This document shows positions 6,842-14,759 of a DNA stretch of 16,495 bases, one piece after another. This DNA is from JALOOE01 sp964423545 (GTDB taxonomy: Bacteria; Chloroflexota; Anaerolineae; CG2-30-64-16). Position 1 is the first letter of the stretch. Each line of letters opens with the position of its first letter. The notes under the pieces are model-generated. The model saw only the letters and a list, made by a program, of their open reading frames with translations, made no database searches and was not told where the DNA came from. Made by a program: the position numbers and the translations under genes. The stretch lies in the NCBI GenBank assembly GCA_964423545.1, contig CAYRFV010000111.1, positions 1 to 16,495 of the forward strand. The letters are read 5' to 3'.

Positions 6842-6906
6842 TCTGAAACCAGCGGAGCGACCTGTGCGCCACGGCGCATTCTACTCTCGTTCGATGAGAT
6901 GTCAAA

Positions 6907-8511
6907 TCACGGCGACCAAGTTGGCAGGCGGAATGGGGGATCGGCCGGGGCGGCGCCGCCTACGACATCCAGCGCCCATGCCAGCGCATCCTGATCGCGC
7001 CAGGGGTGCTCGACCGCGCCGAAGCACATCGACTGCTCATGACCTTTGCCACAGATCACCACGACATCGCCGCGACGCGCCAGCCGGACGGCATACAGGA
7101 TCGCGCGCTGGCGATCAGGGATGCGGACGAAGTCGTCTCCTTCACGCCGGCCCTCATTCGTCAATGCGTCTGCCGTCTCCGCCAGGATCGCGACCAGGTC
7201 CTCGGTGCGCGGATCTTCGGCGGTGATGATCGCCACATCAGCCAGCCGCGCCGCCACCGCCCCCATCAATCGACGCTTCTCGCGGTCGCGCAGGCCCGCG
7301 GAGCCGAACACGACAAACAGACGGCCGCCCGAACCGAGCAGCGTGCGGAGGGTCTCCAGCGTCCTGGACAGGGCATTCGGGGTGTGGGCAAAGTCCACGA
7401 TCGCGGTGAATAACTGGCCGCGATGGATGCGCTCCATCCGGCCCGGCACCCCGTGCAAGGCGCGCACCCCGGCCCCAATCGCCGCTACGTCGATGCCCAA
7501 GGCGAGCGCCGCGCTTGTGGCCGCCAGGATATTCGAGACATTGAAGCTTCCGACCAACGGTGTGACCAGACGCCAAGACGACGGAGGGATGGGGTGCGGC
7601 GCGGAGGAAGAGACGATCACATCGAATTCCATGCCCGCCGGGGAATGCCGGATGGCATCGGCTCTCAGAACGAGGTCCCCGATGCTCCCGCTATCGGCTT
7701 CTCCTATCCCGTAGGTGATCCTTCGCTCGGCCGGAAACGCCGCCAGGTAGCCGAACGAGCTGTCGTCGCGGTTAAGTACAGCCGTTTTCAGCAGGCCGGA
7801 CTTCCGATAGCTGGTGGAGAGCGCCTGAAACAGCATGGCCTTGGCCGCGCGATACACCTCGTAGCTGCCATGGAAGTCCAGGTGTTCGTGCGTGATATTG
7901 GTGACGACCGCGATATCGAAGGCACAGCCGGTGACGCGATGCTGCGCCAGGCCGTGTGAAGTCGCCTCCAGCACGGCAACTTCGACGCCGGCGGTGCGCA
8001 TCTGCGCCAGATAGCGCTGCACATCGGGGGCATCCGGGGTGGTGGTGTGCAGCCCTGTCTCATGCGGCTCATCGCCGATCACGGCGTTGACCGTACTGAT
8101 CATGCCAGCGCGCTTGCCGGCTGCGCGCGCCATCGAAAAGAGCAGGTGCGCGGTCGTGGTCTTGCCGTCCGTACCGGTGATGCCGACCAACGCCATCGCG
8201 CGACTGGGGTGATCATGCTGAGCTGCGCTCAGCCACGCCAACGCAACCCGACCGTCCGCCACCTGGACGTAGCCTGGCGGCTGCACGGGCAGATCCGCCA
8301 GCGGCAGCTCGCCTACGACCAGGGCCGCGCCGCGCGCCATCGCGTCCGCAATGTAGCGGTGACCGTCCGCACCCACCCCGCGATAGGCAACAAAGAGCGC
8401 ACCGGGGCCGACTTGGCGCGAGTCGCTGACGATATGACTGATCTGAAGACCGTGCGCGCCGGTGGCGGCGATCAGATCCGGCAGGCTGGCGAGCAGGCGG
8501 TCAGACTCCAT
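6907..8511 (-). CDS. murE: UDP-N-acetylmuramyl-tripeptide synthetase (MurE)
   Basis: This 534-residue Mur ligase adds the third amino acid of the peptidoglycan stem peptide to UDP-MurNAc-L-Ala-D-Glu, using ATP, in the cytoplasm. MurE features in order: an N-terminal 'SDSRQVGPGALFVAYRG' (29-45); P-loop GTDGKTTT (113-120); 'TTTPDAPDVQ' (156-165); 'EATSHGLAQHR' (182-192); 'NITHEHLDFHG' (205-215); the probable carbamylated Lys K224; 'VPGRMER' (355-361); 'DFAHTPNAL' (373-381); and 'CGKGHEQ' (487-493). The position equivalent to the DNPR amino-acid-selectivity motif reads EDPR (432-435). The ATG at 8511 is chosen over the 25-residue longer frame (to 8586) because it begins in MurE-like sequence, has a GAGGG 8 bases upstream, and follows the preceding stop by 11 bases instead of overlapping it. 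Confidence 0.93.
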   Translation of the reverse strand: MESDRLLASLPDLIAATGAHGLQISHIVSDSRQVGPGALFVAYRGVGADGHRYIADAMARGAALVVGELPLADLPVQPPGYVQVADGRVALAWLSAAQHDHPSRAMALVGITGTDGKTTTAHLLFSMARAAGKRAGMISTVNAVIGDEPHETGLHTTTPDAPDVQRYLAQMRTAGVEVAVLEATSHGLAQHRVTGCAFDIAVVTNITHEHLDFHGSYEVYRAAKAMLFQALSTSYRKSGLLKTAVLNRDDSSFGYLAAFPAERRITYGIGEADSGSIGDLVLRADAIRHSPAGMEFDVIVSSSAPHPIPPSSWRLVTPLVGSFNVSNILAATSAALALGIDVAAIGAGVRALHGVPGRMERIHRGQLFTAIVDFAHTPNALSRTLETLRTLLGSGGRLFVVFGSAGLRDREKRRLMGAVAARLADVAIITAEDPRTEDLVAILAETADALTNEGRREGDDFVRIPDRQRAILYAVRLARRGDVVVICGKGHEQSMCFGAVEHPWRDQDALAWALDVVGGAAPADPPFRLPTWSP

Positions 8512-8522
8512 GCCGCCGGCCC

Positions 8523-9077
8523 TCAGTGAGACGATGGCGTGGGGCGCCGCCGTCCGGTGTGCGTAGAGACGCGCCTCCCTGACCAACCGCAGTCAGGACT
8601 CGCGCAGCGATAGCGCCGCACCGGCACCAGGATGCTGATCGCTTTGTCGGAGAACCTGCGATGCACCCGATGCAGTGCGCCACCGCAGCGCGGACAGTGC
8701 AGGCTGACCACCGACTCGGTGTGCTGCAGCCGCCACCGCAGCCGATAGACCAGAAGCACCGACACCGCGATCAGCATGGGGATAGCGACCAGCTCCGACA
8801 GTCCAAGGCGGGAGCGGAAGTTGGTCAGGCTCGCGAAGACACGCGCGATCGCGCTCTGCCCACCGCTGGCCATGGCGCCCAGACCACGCACCAGCGCTGC
8901 ACGGATGTTCATCTGCTCGAACAGCAAGAAGATGGCAAGGATCAAGCCGGCAACGATGAGGACTTCGACCCAATACGCTTTGAGGAACAGGAGCAGCGGG
9001 CTTAGGCTTCGCCGCCGAGCACTGCGATGACGGCGAAACTCCCCGGACGGGCGATCTTCCTGAAGACTCCCTGACAT
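8523..9077 (-). CDS. Small membrane protein with C-terminal zinc ribbon
   Basis: This 184-residue protein is not of a family I can name. An Arg-rich N-terminus (residues 10-25) precedes a membrane helix at about 34-53. A second helix lies at about 93-111, and a C-terminal cytosolic zinc ribbon has Cys pairs C128-x2-C131 (in HCPRCGG) and C158-x4-C163 (in CASPDCGW), followed by a basic tail. Four-cysteine ribbons of this sort usually bind Zn2+ structurally and can contact nucleic acid or protein. The gene starts 11 bases after nuoN stops, and its stop is 11 bases before murE, so it is likely part of that transcript. There is no clear Shine-Dalgarno before the ATG, so translational coupling to nuoN is plausible. 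Its role is unknown. Confidence 0.7.
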   Translation of the reverse strand: MSGSLQEDRPSGEFRRHRSARRRSLSPLLLFLKAYWVEVLIVAGLILAIFLLFEQMNIRAALVRGLGAMASGGQSAIARVFASLTNFRSRLGLSELVAIPMLIAVSVLLVYRLRWRLQHTESVVSLHCPRCGGALHRVHRRFSDKAISILVPVRRYRCASPDCGWSGRRVSTHTGRRRPTPSSH

Positions 9078-9088
9078 AGATCACACAC

Positions 9089-10588
9089 TCAACGCATAGC
9101 CAGCAGCTGCACCGATTGCGTGGCCCAGTCAATCAGCGGCCCGGGAAAGAGGCCGATGAGCAGGGTCAGCGCGCCGGTCAACAGCACTGCTGCCTCAAGA
9201 CCCCGACCGACTTTGAAGGGACCAGCGTCCGGTTCGGGCGGGACGAAAAACATGTAGCGCACGACATTCAGATAGTAGAAGGCGGAGACGACCGAATTGA
9301 GCGCGCCGATGACCGCCAGCAGAATCATCTCGGCCTGGACCGCGGCGCCGAAGACGAAGAGCTTGCCGACGAAGCCGGCGGTCGGGGGGATGCCTGCCAG
9401 CGATAGCAAAAAGACGAACAGCGTCACAGCGAGCCAGGGTGAACGCCGGATCAACCCCCCGTAGTCGCGAATCTCCACGGCGCCGGAGCGATTCTCGACC
9501 GCGATCACCACCGCGAAGGCGCCCAGATTCGTCACCAGGTAAGCCATCAGATAGATCAAGACGCCATTGATGCCGTTGAAGGTCGTGGATGACGATCCGG
9601 GCCCGCTGCTGACTGCGGCGACGCCGATCAGAATATAGCCCGCCTGGGCAATGGATGAGTACGCCAGCATGCGCTTGATATTCGTCTGCCGGATCGCAGT
9701 CAGATTGCCCAGGGTCATCGTCAGGACCGAGACGAGCGCCAACAGAGCCGTCCACTGCGCCTCGAACGAGGGGAGCGCGACGAGGAACACGCGAATCAGG
9801 ATTGCAAAGCCGGTCGCCTTGGAGACCGTTGACAGAAACGCAGTCACTGGCGTGGGGGCGCCCTCATAGGTGTCAGGCGCCCACTGATGATATGGCACCA
9901 AACTTGCTTTGAAGCCGAAGCCGGCCAGCAACAGGAGGATGGCGGGGATGCCCACCCACAGGAGATCGGGCGCAGCTCGCCGGCCCAGGGCCTCGGCAAC
10001 GGCTGCGAAGTCGGTCGCACCGGTCGCACCGTAGAGAAGGGACATGCCGTACAACATCACCGCCGATGCCGTGGCGCCATAGAGGAAATACTTGATGGCC
10101 GCCTCACCCGACTTCCGGTTATCCCTGAAGTACCCGGCGAGGACATAGCTCGTAATGCTGAGGAACTCCATCGCAAGATAGAGCATCACGAGGTTTGTTG
10201 CGCTTACGGCAAGGCAGACGGCGACGCCGGTGATCAGGAGGAGTGCGTAGAACTCGCCGCGATAGGGCGTTCGCTCGCGCATGTAGGGAATGGCCGCCAG
10301 GATGACCAGCGCAATCCCGATGATGGCCAGGGCCTTGAAGAAGACCGCGAACGCGTCGACAGCCAGCATCGACGCAACCTGGGCGGTCTGCCCCAGGCTG
10401 GGCAGCAGCGCGAGCGCAGCCAATCCCAATCCGGCCAGGGCGGCGTAGGGCAGCCACGGCTTGGGCCGGCGCTCCAACGTGACCGGATCGCCGGGCCGGC
10501 GGCCGGCAAGATCGAGGATGAAGATCGCGGCTGCGGCCAACAGGAGAACGATCTCGGGCAGCAGATAGGTCAGATCTTTGAGAGTCAA
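9089..10588 (-). CDS. nuoN: NADH-quinone oxidoreductase subunit N
   Basis: This 499-residue antiporter-like subunit of complex I has about 14 membrane helices and is part of the proton-pumping membrane arm. Conserved ionisable residues sit where expected: E141 in 'YLAMEFLSITSYVLAGY', K227 in 'AGFGFKASLVPYHQWAPDTYEGAPTPVTAFLS' and K257 in 'STVSKATGF'. The 'HQWAPDTYEGAPTPV' stretch is a NuoN fingerprint. The start is TTG at 10588, preceded by GGAGG (10600-10596) at 7 bases; no ATG or GTG fits better, and the product begins 'TLKDLTYLLPEIVLL', as NuoN usually does. It is the last nuo gene here and lies 108 bases after nuoM, with the zinc-ribbon gene 11 bases downstream. Confidence 0.96.
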   Translation of the reverse strand: MTLKDLTYLLPEIVLLLAAAAIFILDLAGRRPGDPVTLERRPKPWLPYAALAGLGLAALALLPSLGQTAQVASMLAVDAFAVFFKALAIIGIALVILAAIPYMRERTPYRGEFYALLLITGVAVCLAVSATNLVMLYLAMEFLSITSYVLAGYFRDNRKSGEAAIKYFLYGATASAVMLYGMSLLYGATGATDFAAVAEALGRRAAPDLLWVGIPAILLLLAGFGFKASLVPYHQWAPDTYEGAPTPVTAFLSTVSKATGFAILIRVFLVALPSFEAQWTALLALVSVLTMTLGNLTAIRQTNIKRMLAYSSIAQAGYILIGVAAVSSGPGSSSTTFNGINGVLIYLMAYLVTNLGAFAVVIAVENRSGAVEIRDYGGLIRRSPWLAVTLFVFLLSLAGIPPTAGFVGKLFVFGAAVQAEMILLAVIGALNSVVSAFYYLNVVRYMFFVPPEPDAGPFKVGRGLEAAVLLTGALTLLIGLFPGPLIDWATQSVQLLAMR

Positions 10589-10595
10589 GGAACCG

Positions 10596-10600
10596 CCTCC
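10596..10600 (-). promoter_or_regulatory. Ribosome binding site for the nuoN TTG start
   Basis: GGAGG on the minus strand stands 7 bases before the TTG at 10588. It supports a non-ATG start for nuoN. Confidence 0.65.
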
Positions 10601-10602
10601 GT

Positions 10603-10694
10603 CTGGAAGCCGGCTGCCAAGAATTGGAAGCGAGAGGCCGGAGGTTGTTGGCGATTGCCTGCCGACCCTCCGACACTCAGCTCCGAGCTTCCAG
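10603..10694. repeat. Inverted repeat spanning the nuoM-nuoN spacer
   Basis: CTGGAAGC (10603-10610) and GCTTCCAG (10687-10694) are perfect inverted 8-mers at the two ends of the 108-base spacer. A further TGGAAGC copy starts near 10625. Between them, GGAGG...CCTCC arms and a TTGGC...GCCGA pair can nest into a longer hairpin. No coding frame is apparent in the spacer. Confidence 0.5.
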
Positions 10695-10696
10695 TC

Positions 10697-12277
10697 TCAC
10701 TTCCCGGCAAGACCGCTCATCAGCGCCAAGAAGGCGCCATTGAAGAAGTTCAACAGCACACCCGGCAAGATGCCGATCAACACCATGAAGAAAACGAGCG
10801 GCCACAGGGTGACCTTCTCGTAGCGGACCAGATCAGAGGGTTCATGCGCATCCGCGCCGGTCGTCGGATCGGTCCAATGCTCGATCTTGTGCGGATCGTA
10901 CTGGCCCAGGAAGACGAACTGAACGATCTTCCAGAGGATGTAGGCGGCGGTCAACACCACACCGATGATACCGATCGCCGCCCAGAACCGCGTGATGGCG
11001 AACGCCCCGCGAAAGACGAAGAACTCGCCCCAGAAGCCAGCCAGGCCGGGCAGGCCCAATGAAGTGAACGCCGTCACCGCAAAGAGGCCATAGTAATAGG
11101 GCAGCTTGCTGCTGAGCCCACCGAACATCTTCAGATCGCGCAGGTGCGCCCGCTCGTAAATGACACCGACCAGGAAGAACAAGGCGCCAGTGCTGATCCC
11201 GTGGTTGAACATCTGGAGCGCGGCGCCATCGAGCGCCATGACGCTGGAATCGACCAGGTCCCTGGCGCCGACGGCGAGCGCGGCCGCGCCTACGCCCAGC
11301 AGGATGTAACCCATGTGGCTGACCGATGAGTAGGCGATCAGGCGCTTCAGATCCCACTGCGCCAGCGACACCAAGGCGCCGTAGATGATCGAGATCACAC
11401 CGAGAATCACGATGACCAAGCCGTAGGCCTTGAAGGTTTCGGGGAAGATCGGCAGGTTGATGCGCAGGATACCGTATGCGCCGAGTTTCAGCAAGACGCC
11501 AGCCAGCAGCACAGAGCCGGCCGTCGGGGCCGCGGTGTGAGCGTCGGGCAGCCAGGTATGAAAGGGCCAGCTCGGCACTTTGATCGCAAAGGCGATGAAG
11601 AAGGCCCAGAAAGCCAGACTGGCAAGGACGAAATTGCCAGCAAAAGGCTTCAGTTGCGGCAGCTCCACGATGTCAAACGTGCCCGTGGCCAGGTAGACGC
11701 CGATGATCGCCAGCAGCATCAGCACCGAGCCGGCCATGGTGTAGAGGAAGAACTTGATCGCCGAATACTGCGGCCGATCCTTGGCCTGGCCCCAGACGCC
11801 GATCAGCAAATACATCGGCACCAACCCGAGCTCCCAGAAGACGTAGAACAGCACCAGATCCAGGGCCGCGAAAACGCCCAGCATCCCGACTTCCAGCAGT
11901 AAAAAGAGGAAAAAGAACTCCCGCACCCGCACCTTGATGACTCGCGCCGAATACCAAAGGCCGAGGGTGGTCAGGAAAGTCGTTAGGAACACCAGCGGCA
12001 CGCTCAAGCCGTCGACCCCGAGGTGGAAGTCAACGTTCAGCGCATCGATCCACGGCACGTTGATCTGGTACTGGAATCCTCCAATGGACGTGTTGTAGCC
12101 AGCCGCCAGCCAGATCGAGAGGAGGAGAGGAAGCAGGCTGAGAACGATGGCCCCGTTCTTGATGAGCCGTTCTTCGCGCGCTTTCTCCCACCCCAGCCAC
12201 TTGCCGTACGGCAGAAGGGTCAGGATGGCGCCCAGGAGCGGGATGAAGATGATGAAGATCAAGAGTGAACTATTCAT
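10697..12277 (-). CDS. nuoM: NADH-quinone oxidoreductase subunit M
   Basis: This 526-residue antiporter-like membrane subunit of complex I has about 14 helices. Signature residues: E149 in 'LVLFYVFWELGLVPMYLLIG', K233 in 'FAIKVPSWPFHTWLPDAHTAAPTAGSVLLAG' and K264 in 'VLLKLGAYGILR'. These form the charged half-channels for proton translocation in the family. Length and fingerprint are those of a normal NuoM. The ATG at 12277 has GGAGG 8 bases upstream. It lies between nuoL (89-base spacer with a tandem repeat) and nuoN. Confidence 0.96.
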   Translation of the reverse strand: MNSSLLIFIIFIPLLGAILTLLPYGKWLGWEKAREERLIKNGAIVLSLLPLLLSIWLAAGYNTSIGGFQYQINVPWIDALNVDFHLGVDGLSVPLVFLTTFLTTLGLWYSARVIKVRVREFFFLFLLLEVGMLGVFAALDLVLFYVFWELGLVPMYLLIGVWGQAKDRPQYSAIKFFLYTMAGSVLMLLAIIGVYLATGTFDIVELPQLKPFAGNFVLASLAFWAFFIAFAIKVPSWPFHTWLPDAHTAAPTAGSVLLAGVLLKLGAYGILRINLPIFPETFKAYGLVIVILGVISIIYGALVSLAQWDLKRLIAYSSVSHMGYILLGVGAAALAVGARDLVDSSVMALDGAALQMFNHGISTGALFFLVGVIYERAHLRDLKMFGGLSSKLPYYYGLFAVTAFTSLGLPGLAGFWGEFFVFRGAFAITRFWAAIGIIGVVLTAAYILWKIVQFVFLGQYDPHKIEHWTDPTTGADAHEPSDLVRYEKVTLWPLVFFMVLIGILPGVLLNFFNGAFLALMSGLAGK

Positions 12278-12322
12278 TCAGCGTCCCTCCAGTGGGAGTG
12301 ATCGGATGCCGAGCCGATGAGA

Positions 12323-12358
12323 CCGCCGGTCGATGACCTAGCCGCCGGTCGATGACCT
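12323..12358. repeat. Two tandem copies of a 17-bp unit in the nuoL-nuoM spacer
   Basis: CCGCCGGTCGATGACCT occurs at 12323-12339 and 12342-12358, with a 19-base period and perfect identity. Each copy contains the small inverted pair GGTC-GAT-GACC. The repeat lies within the 89-base spacer between nuoL and nuoM. It may be recent slippage or a protein- or RNA-level element. Confidence 0.6.
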
Positions 12359-12366
12359 CATCGCCG

Positions 12367-14679
12367 TTATTTCGGCAGCAACAAGAACGCCGCCAGCAGC
12401 ACCGACACCGTCACCAACATAACCAGCAGGTAATTCTGGACTCGGCCGGTCTGGATCACGCGCATGGCGCTGCCGACCGCGGTCGTGACCGCGCCGATGC
12501 CGTTGACGATGCTGTCTACAACCTTTACATCGAAGAGCTGGCCGACCTCGGAGATGCGGCACCACAGCTTTCCCACGCCGTCAACGATTGGGTCGATCAC
12601 CCACAGATCGTCAAAGCGGAAAAGCCAGTTCGCCAGGCGCTGCGTGCCTTTCACGAACACTTTGGTGTAGAGCTCATCGAAGTAGTATTTGTTCTGCAGC
12701 ACGCTATAGATGCGACCCAGCCTCCGGGCCATCGGGTCGACGATCTGCAACGGAGACCACGCGGGATCGCCCGGCTTCTTGCCGATGGCCGAAACGCCGC
12801 GGTAGGCCAGCCAGCCCAGCAGCAAGCCGCCCAGGGCCACCACCGACGAAGTCAGCAGCGGCGGGATGGCAAAGGGCAGTTCGGCTGCCTCGATCTCAAA
12901 CGATTCGGCCAGGCTGCCGACCTGATGGTGTATGAAGGCGGGCGAAAGTGGGCCCAGGACCGGGAAGGTGGTTGGGATGCCCAACCAGCCAAAGCCGATG
13001 GCAAAAACCGCCAGCACCATCAACGGGATGGTCATCCAGCGGTAGATGCTGTCATGCTCGCTGGCGCGCTCGGCGGCTGCCGTACGCGGCTTCCCAAGGA
13101 AAGTCATCGTGATCTGGCGTGCGGTATAGAAGGCTGTGAGCAATGCGGCCACGGCCAACACGGCAAATACGAGGCGATGGTTGTTGATCCACGCGTCGGC
13201 CAGGATTTCATCCTTGCTCCAGAAGCCCGCGGTGACGATCGGGAAACCAGCCAACGCCAGCCCACCGATGATGAAAGTCCAGCCGGTGCGCGGCATCCTG
13301 CGCAGGAGGCCGCCCATATTGCGCATGTCCTGGGGATCGAAAGCGTGAGCGGAGGAATGCGCGGCTGCGTGAGGCTGTGCTGCGCCATGAGCCGGCGCGT
13401 GCTCCTCGGCCTCCGCGCCGGCGTGACCGTGGCCCTCCACCTCGTGATGCCCATGCTCCATGCCATGAATCACGCTGCCCGAGCCAAGGAACAACAACGC
13501 CTTGAAGAAGGCATGGGTCAACAAGTGAAAGGTTGCCGCTACGTAGGCGCCGATGCCCAGTGCAGCAAACATAAAGCCAAGCTGGGAGATGGTCGAGTAG
13601 GCCAGCACCTTCTTGATGTCATTCTGGGCCAGCGCAATGGTGGCGGCGAAGAGCGCCGTGAACGATCCGATGAACGCGATGAAGTGCAGGGTGACCTGGT
13701 CCGGCGATGCCGCCATGAGCGGGAAGGTGCGAATGATCAAGTAGACGCCCGCAGAGACCATGGTCGCGGCGTGAATCAGCGCCGAGACCGGGGTCGGGCC
13801 CTCCATGGCATCCGGCAGCCAGACGTGCAGCGGGAACTGGGCGCTCTTGCCGATCGCGCCACAGAAGATCAGGACGCCGATCAACGTGGCCCACGGCACC
13901 GGACCGATGAGCAGGATGTCCGTCGTCGTGGAAGCCAGGCGCTCCAGCGTCTCTGGCTTGAAGATCTCCTCAAAGCTTAGCGAACCGACCTGGATGAACA
14001 GCAACAGGATGCCGGCGAGCATGATCGTGTCGCCGATACGCGTCGTCAGAAACGCCTTCAGGCCGGCCTCCTTCGGCGTGATCTTCTTCGGATCGTCGTA
14101 CCTGCGCGCAAACCAGAAGCCGATCAACAGGTACGAGCAGAGGCCCATGATCTCCCAAAAGACCAACAGGAGAAGGAGGTTGTCCGCCAGGACCAGGCCC
14201 AGCATGCCGGTGGCGAAGAGCGCAATGTAGGCAAAAAAACGGCTGCCGAGCCGATCGGCATGGCCCGGCTCGGCTGGCTGGCCGCGCTCGTCGTAGCGGC
14301 CCAGATTCTTGCCGACGCCCATGTAGCCGTATGAATAGACAAAGATGAGGAAACATACGAAGGGGACCATGATCAGCATGAGCGCGCTCAGCGGATCGAT
14401 CATCAACCCAAAGGCTTGCCAGCCGGCCCCAATCGGCAGCCAATCGCGGAACATGCGAAACGGATCTTCAGCGATGCCGTGATGGCCGAATGCCGCCAAC
14501 GCAATCGCCCAACCCAGCACCCAGGCAATCCCGATGCCGCCAATCGCCAGTCCAGCACTCAACTTCCGGGAGCGGTTCGCCCAGAGAACGATCAACACAA
14601 ACGTCAGGAAAGGCAACAACGGCACCAGGAAGGTGAGGTTGAAAATGGCAGGCGTGGTGGCTGTGTGAGTATCGAGCAT
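12367..14679 (-). CDS. nuoL: NADH-quinone oxidoreductase subunit L with His-rich loop
   Basis: This 770-residue subunit is the distal proton-pumping subunit of complex I, with 14 antiporter-core helices plus a C-terminal extension for the lateral helix. Key residues: E176 in 'LLVFWEIMGLCSYLLIGFW', K278 and 'HVWLPDAMEGPTPVSALIHAATMVSAGVYLI' (285-314), H389/K393 in 'HAFFKALLFLGSGS', and the 'TAGFWSKDEIL' helix. Two insertions stand out: a hydrophilic stretch at about 127-147 where many NuoL proteins are shorter, and a loop at 405-445 with 11 histidines. The ATG at 14679 is chosen because GAGGG (14689-14685) lies 5 bases upstream and the product starts normally; the frame runs open to 14745 but those extra residues are Arg-rich and unlike NuoL. 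The nuoK stop is 76 bases upstream. Confidence 0.95.
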   Translation of the reverse strand: MLDTHTATTPAIFNLTFLVPLLPFLTFVLIVLWANRSRKLSAGLAIGGIGIAWVLGWAIALAAFGHHGIAEDPFRMFRDWLPIGAGWQAFGLMIDPLSALMLIMVPFVCFLIFVYSYGYMGVGKNLGRYDERGQPAEPGHADRLGSRFFAYIALFATGMLGLVLADNLLLLLVFWEIMGLCSYLLIGFWFARRYDDPKKITPKEAGLKAFLTTRIGDTIMLAGILLLFIQVGSLSFEEIFKPETLERLASTTTDILLIGPVPWATLIGVLIFCGAIGKSAQFPLHVWLPDAMEGPTPVSALIHAATMVSAGVYLIIRTFPLMAASPDQVTLHFIAFIGSFTALFAATIALAQNDIKKVLAYSTISQLGFMFAALGIGAYVAATFHLLTHAFFKALLFLGSGSVIHGMEHGHHEVEGHGHAGAEAEEHAPAHGAAQPHAAAHSSAHAFDPQDMRNMGGLLRRMPRTGWTFIIGGLALAGFPIVTAGFWSKDEILADAWINNHRLVFAVLAVAALLTAFYTARQITMTFLGKPRTAAAERASEHDSIYRWMTIPLMVLAVFAIGFGWLGIPTTFPVLGPLSPAFIHHQVGSLAESFEIEAAELPFAIPPLLTSSVVALGGLLLGWLAYRGVSAIGKKPGDPAWSPLQIVDPMARRLGRIYSVLQNKYYFDELYTKVFVKGTQRLANWLFRFDDLWVIDPIVDGVGKLWCRISEVGQLFDVKVVDSIVNGIGAVTTAVGSAMRVIQTGRVQNYLLVMLVTVSVLLAAFLLLPK

Positions 14680-14710
14680 ATCTGCCCTCGCTATCGTCGG
14701 ATCGGCCCGC

Positions 14711-14759
14711 GTGAACCGGCGTCTTCTCGGGCGAGAAGGCGCCAACCCGCCGGCTTCAC
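14711..14759. repeat. Two-stage hairpin across the nuoK stop and nuoK-nuoL spacer
   Basis: The outer arms are GTGAACCGGCG (14711-14721) and CGCCGGCTTCAC (14748-14759), pairing with one bulged base. The inner hairpin is CTTCTC (14723-14728), loop GGGC, GAGAAG (14733-14738). On the minus-strand transcript the first outer arm contains the nuoK stop codon. There is no U-tract. It may be an mRNA processing or stability element, or a REP-like palindrome. Confidence 0.6.

Larger units (their letters stand above)
6420..6906. other. 487-base intergenic region with several hairpins, no gene seen
   Basis: This gap separates the murE stop from the corA start, with both genes on the minus strand. It contains perfect stems at 6559-6605 (8 bp, long loop), 6736-6755 (8 bp), 6808-6829 (8 bp), 6828-6841 (6 bp) and 6865-6878 (6 bp). 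None is followed by a T-run. I found no convincing -35/-10 pair for corA on the minus strand, no tRNA, and no coding frame with protein-like composition. The likely contents are the murE 3' end and the corA promoter and leader. Confidence 0.6.

Noticed and set aside
6420..6906. M-box (ykoK) or Mn2+ (yybP-ykoY) riboswitch upstream of corA
   Set aside because: I looked on both strands for the conserved blocks of these switches and could not match them. Only generic hairpins are supported.
6674..6994. Possible small plus-strand protein in the corA-murE gap
   Set aside because: The frame runs into the antisense of murE, lacks a ribosome binding site and has no protein-like pattern.
8512..8586. 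25-residue N-terminal extension of MurE
   Set aside because: It would overlap the preceding gene by 64 bases and is unlike MurE N-termini; the ATG at 8511 has better support.
9887..11062. A 391-residue open frame on the plus strand across the nuoN-nuoM junction
   Set aside because: It overlaps two certain genes antisense and has low-complexity Gln/Glu/Arg composition with no recognisable protein features.
12352..13980. A 542-residue open frame on the plus strand opposite nuoL
   Set aside because: The translation is rich in Arg, Gln, His and Asp with no domain or hydrophobic core. It mirrors nuoL, whose family motifs are unmistakable; this is the usual antisense openness of GC-rich DNA.
14680..14745. 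22-residue N-terminal extension of NuoL
   Set aside because: It is Arg-rich, overlaps the strong spacer hairpin, and the ATG at 14679 has its own ribosome site.
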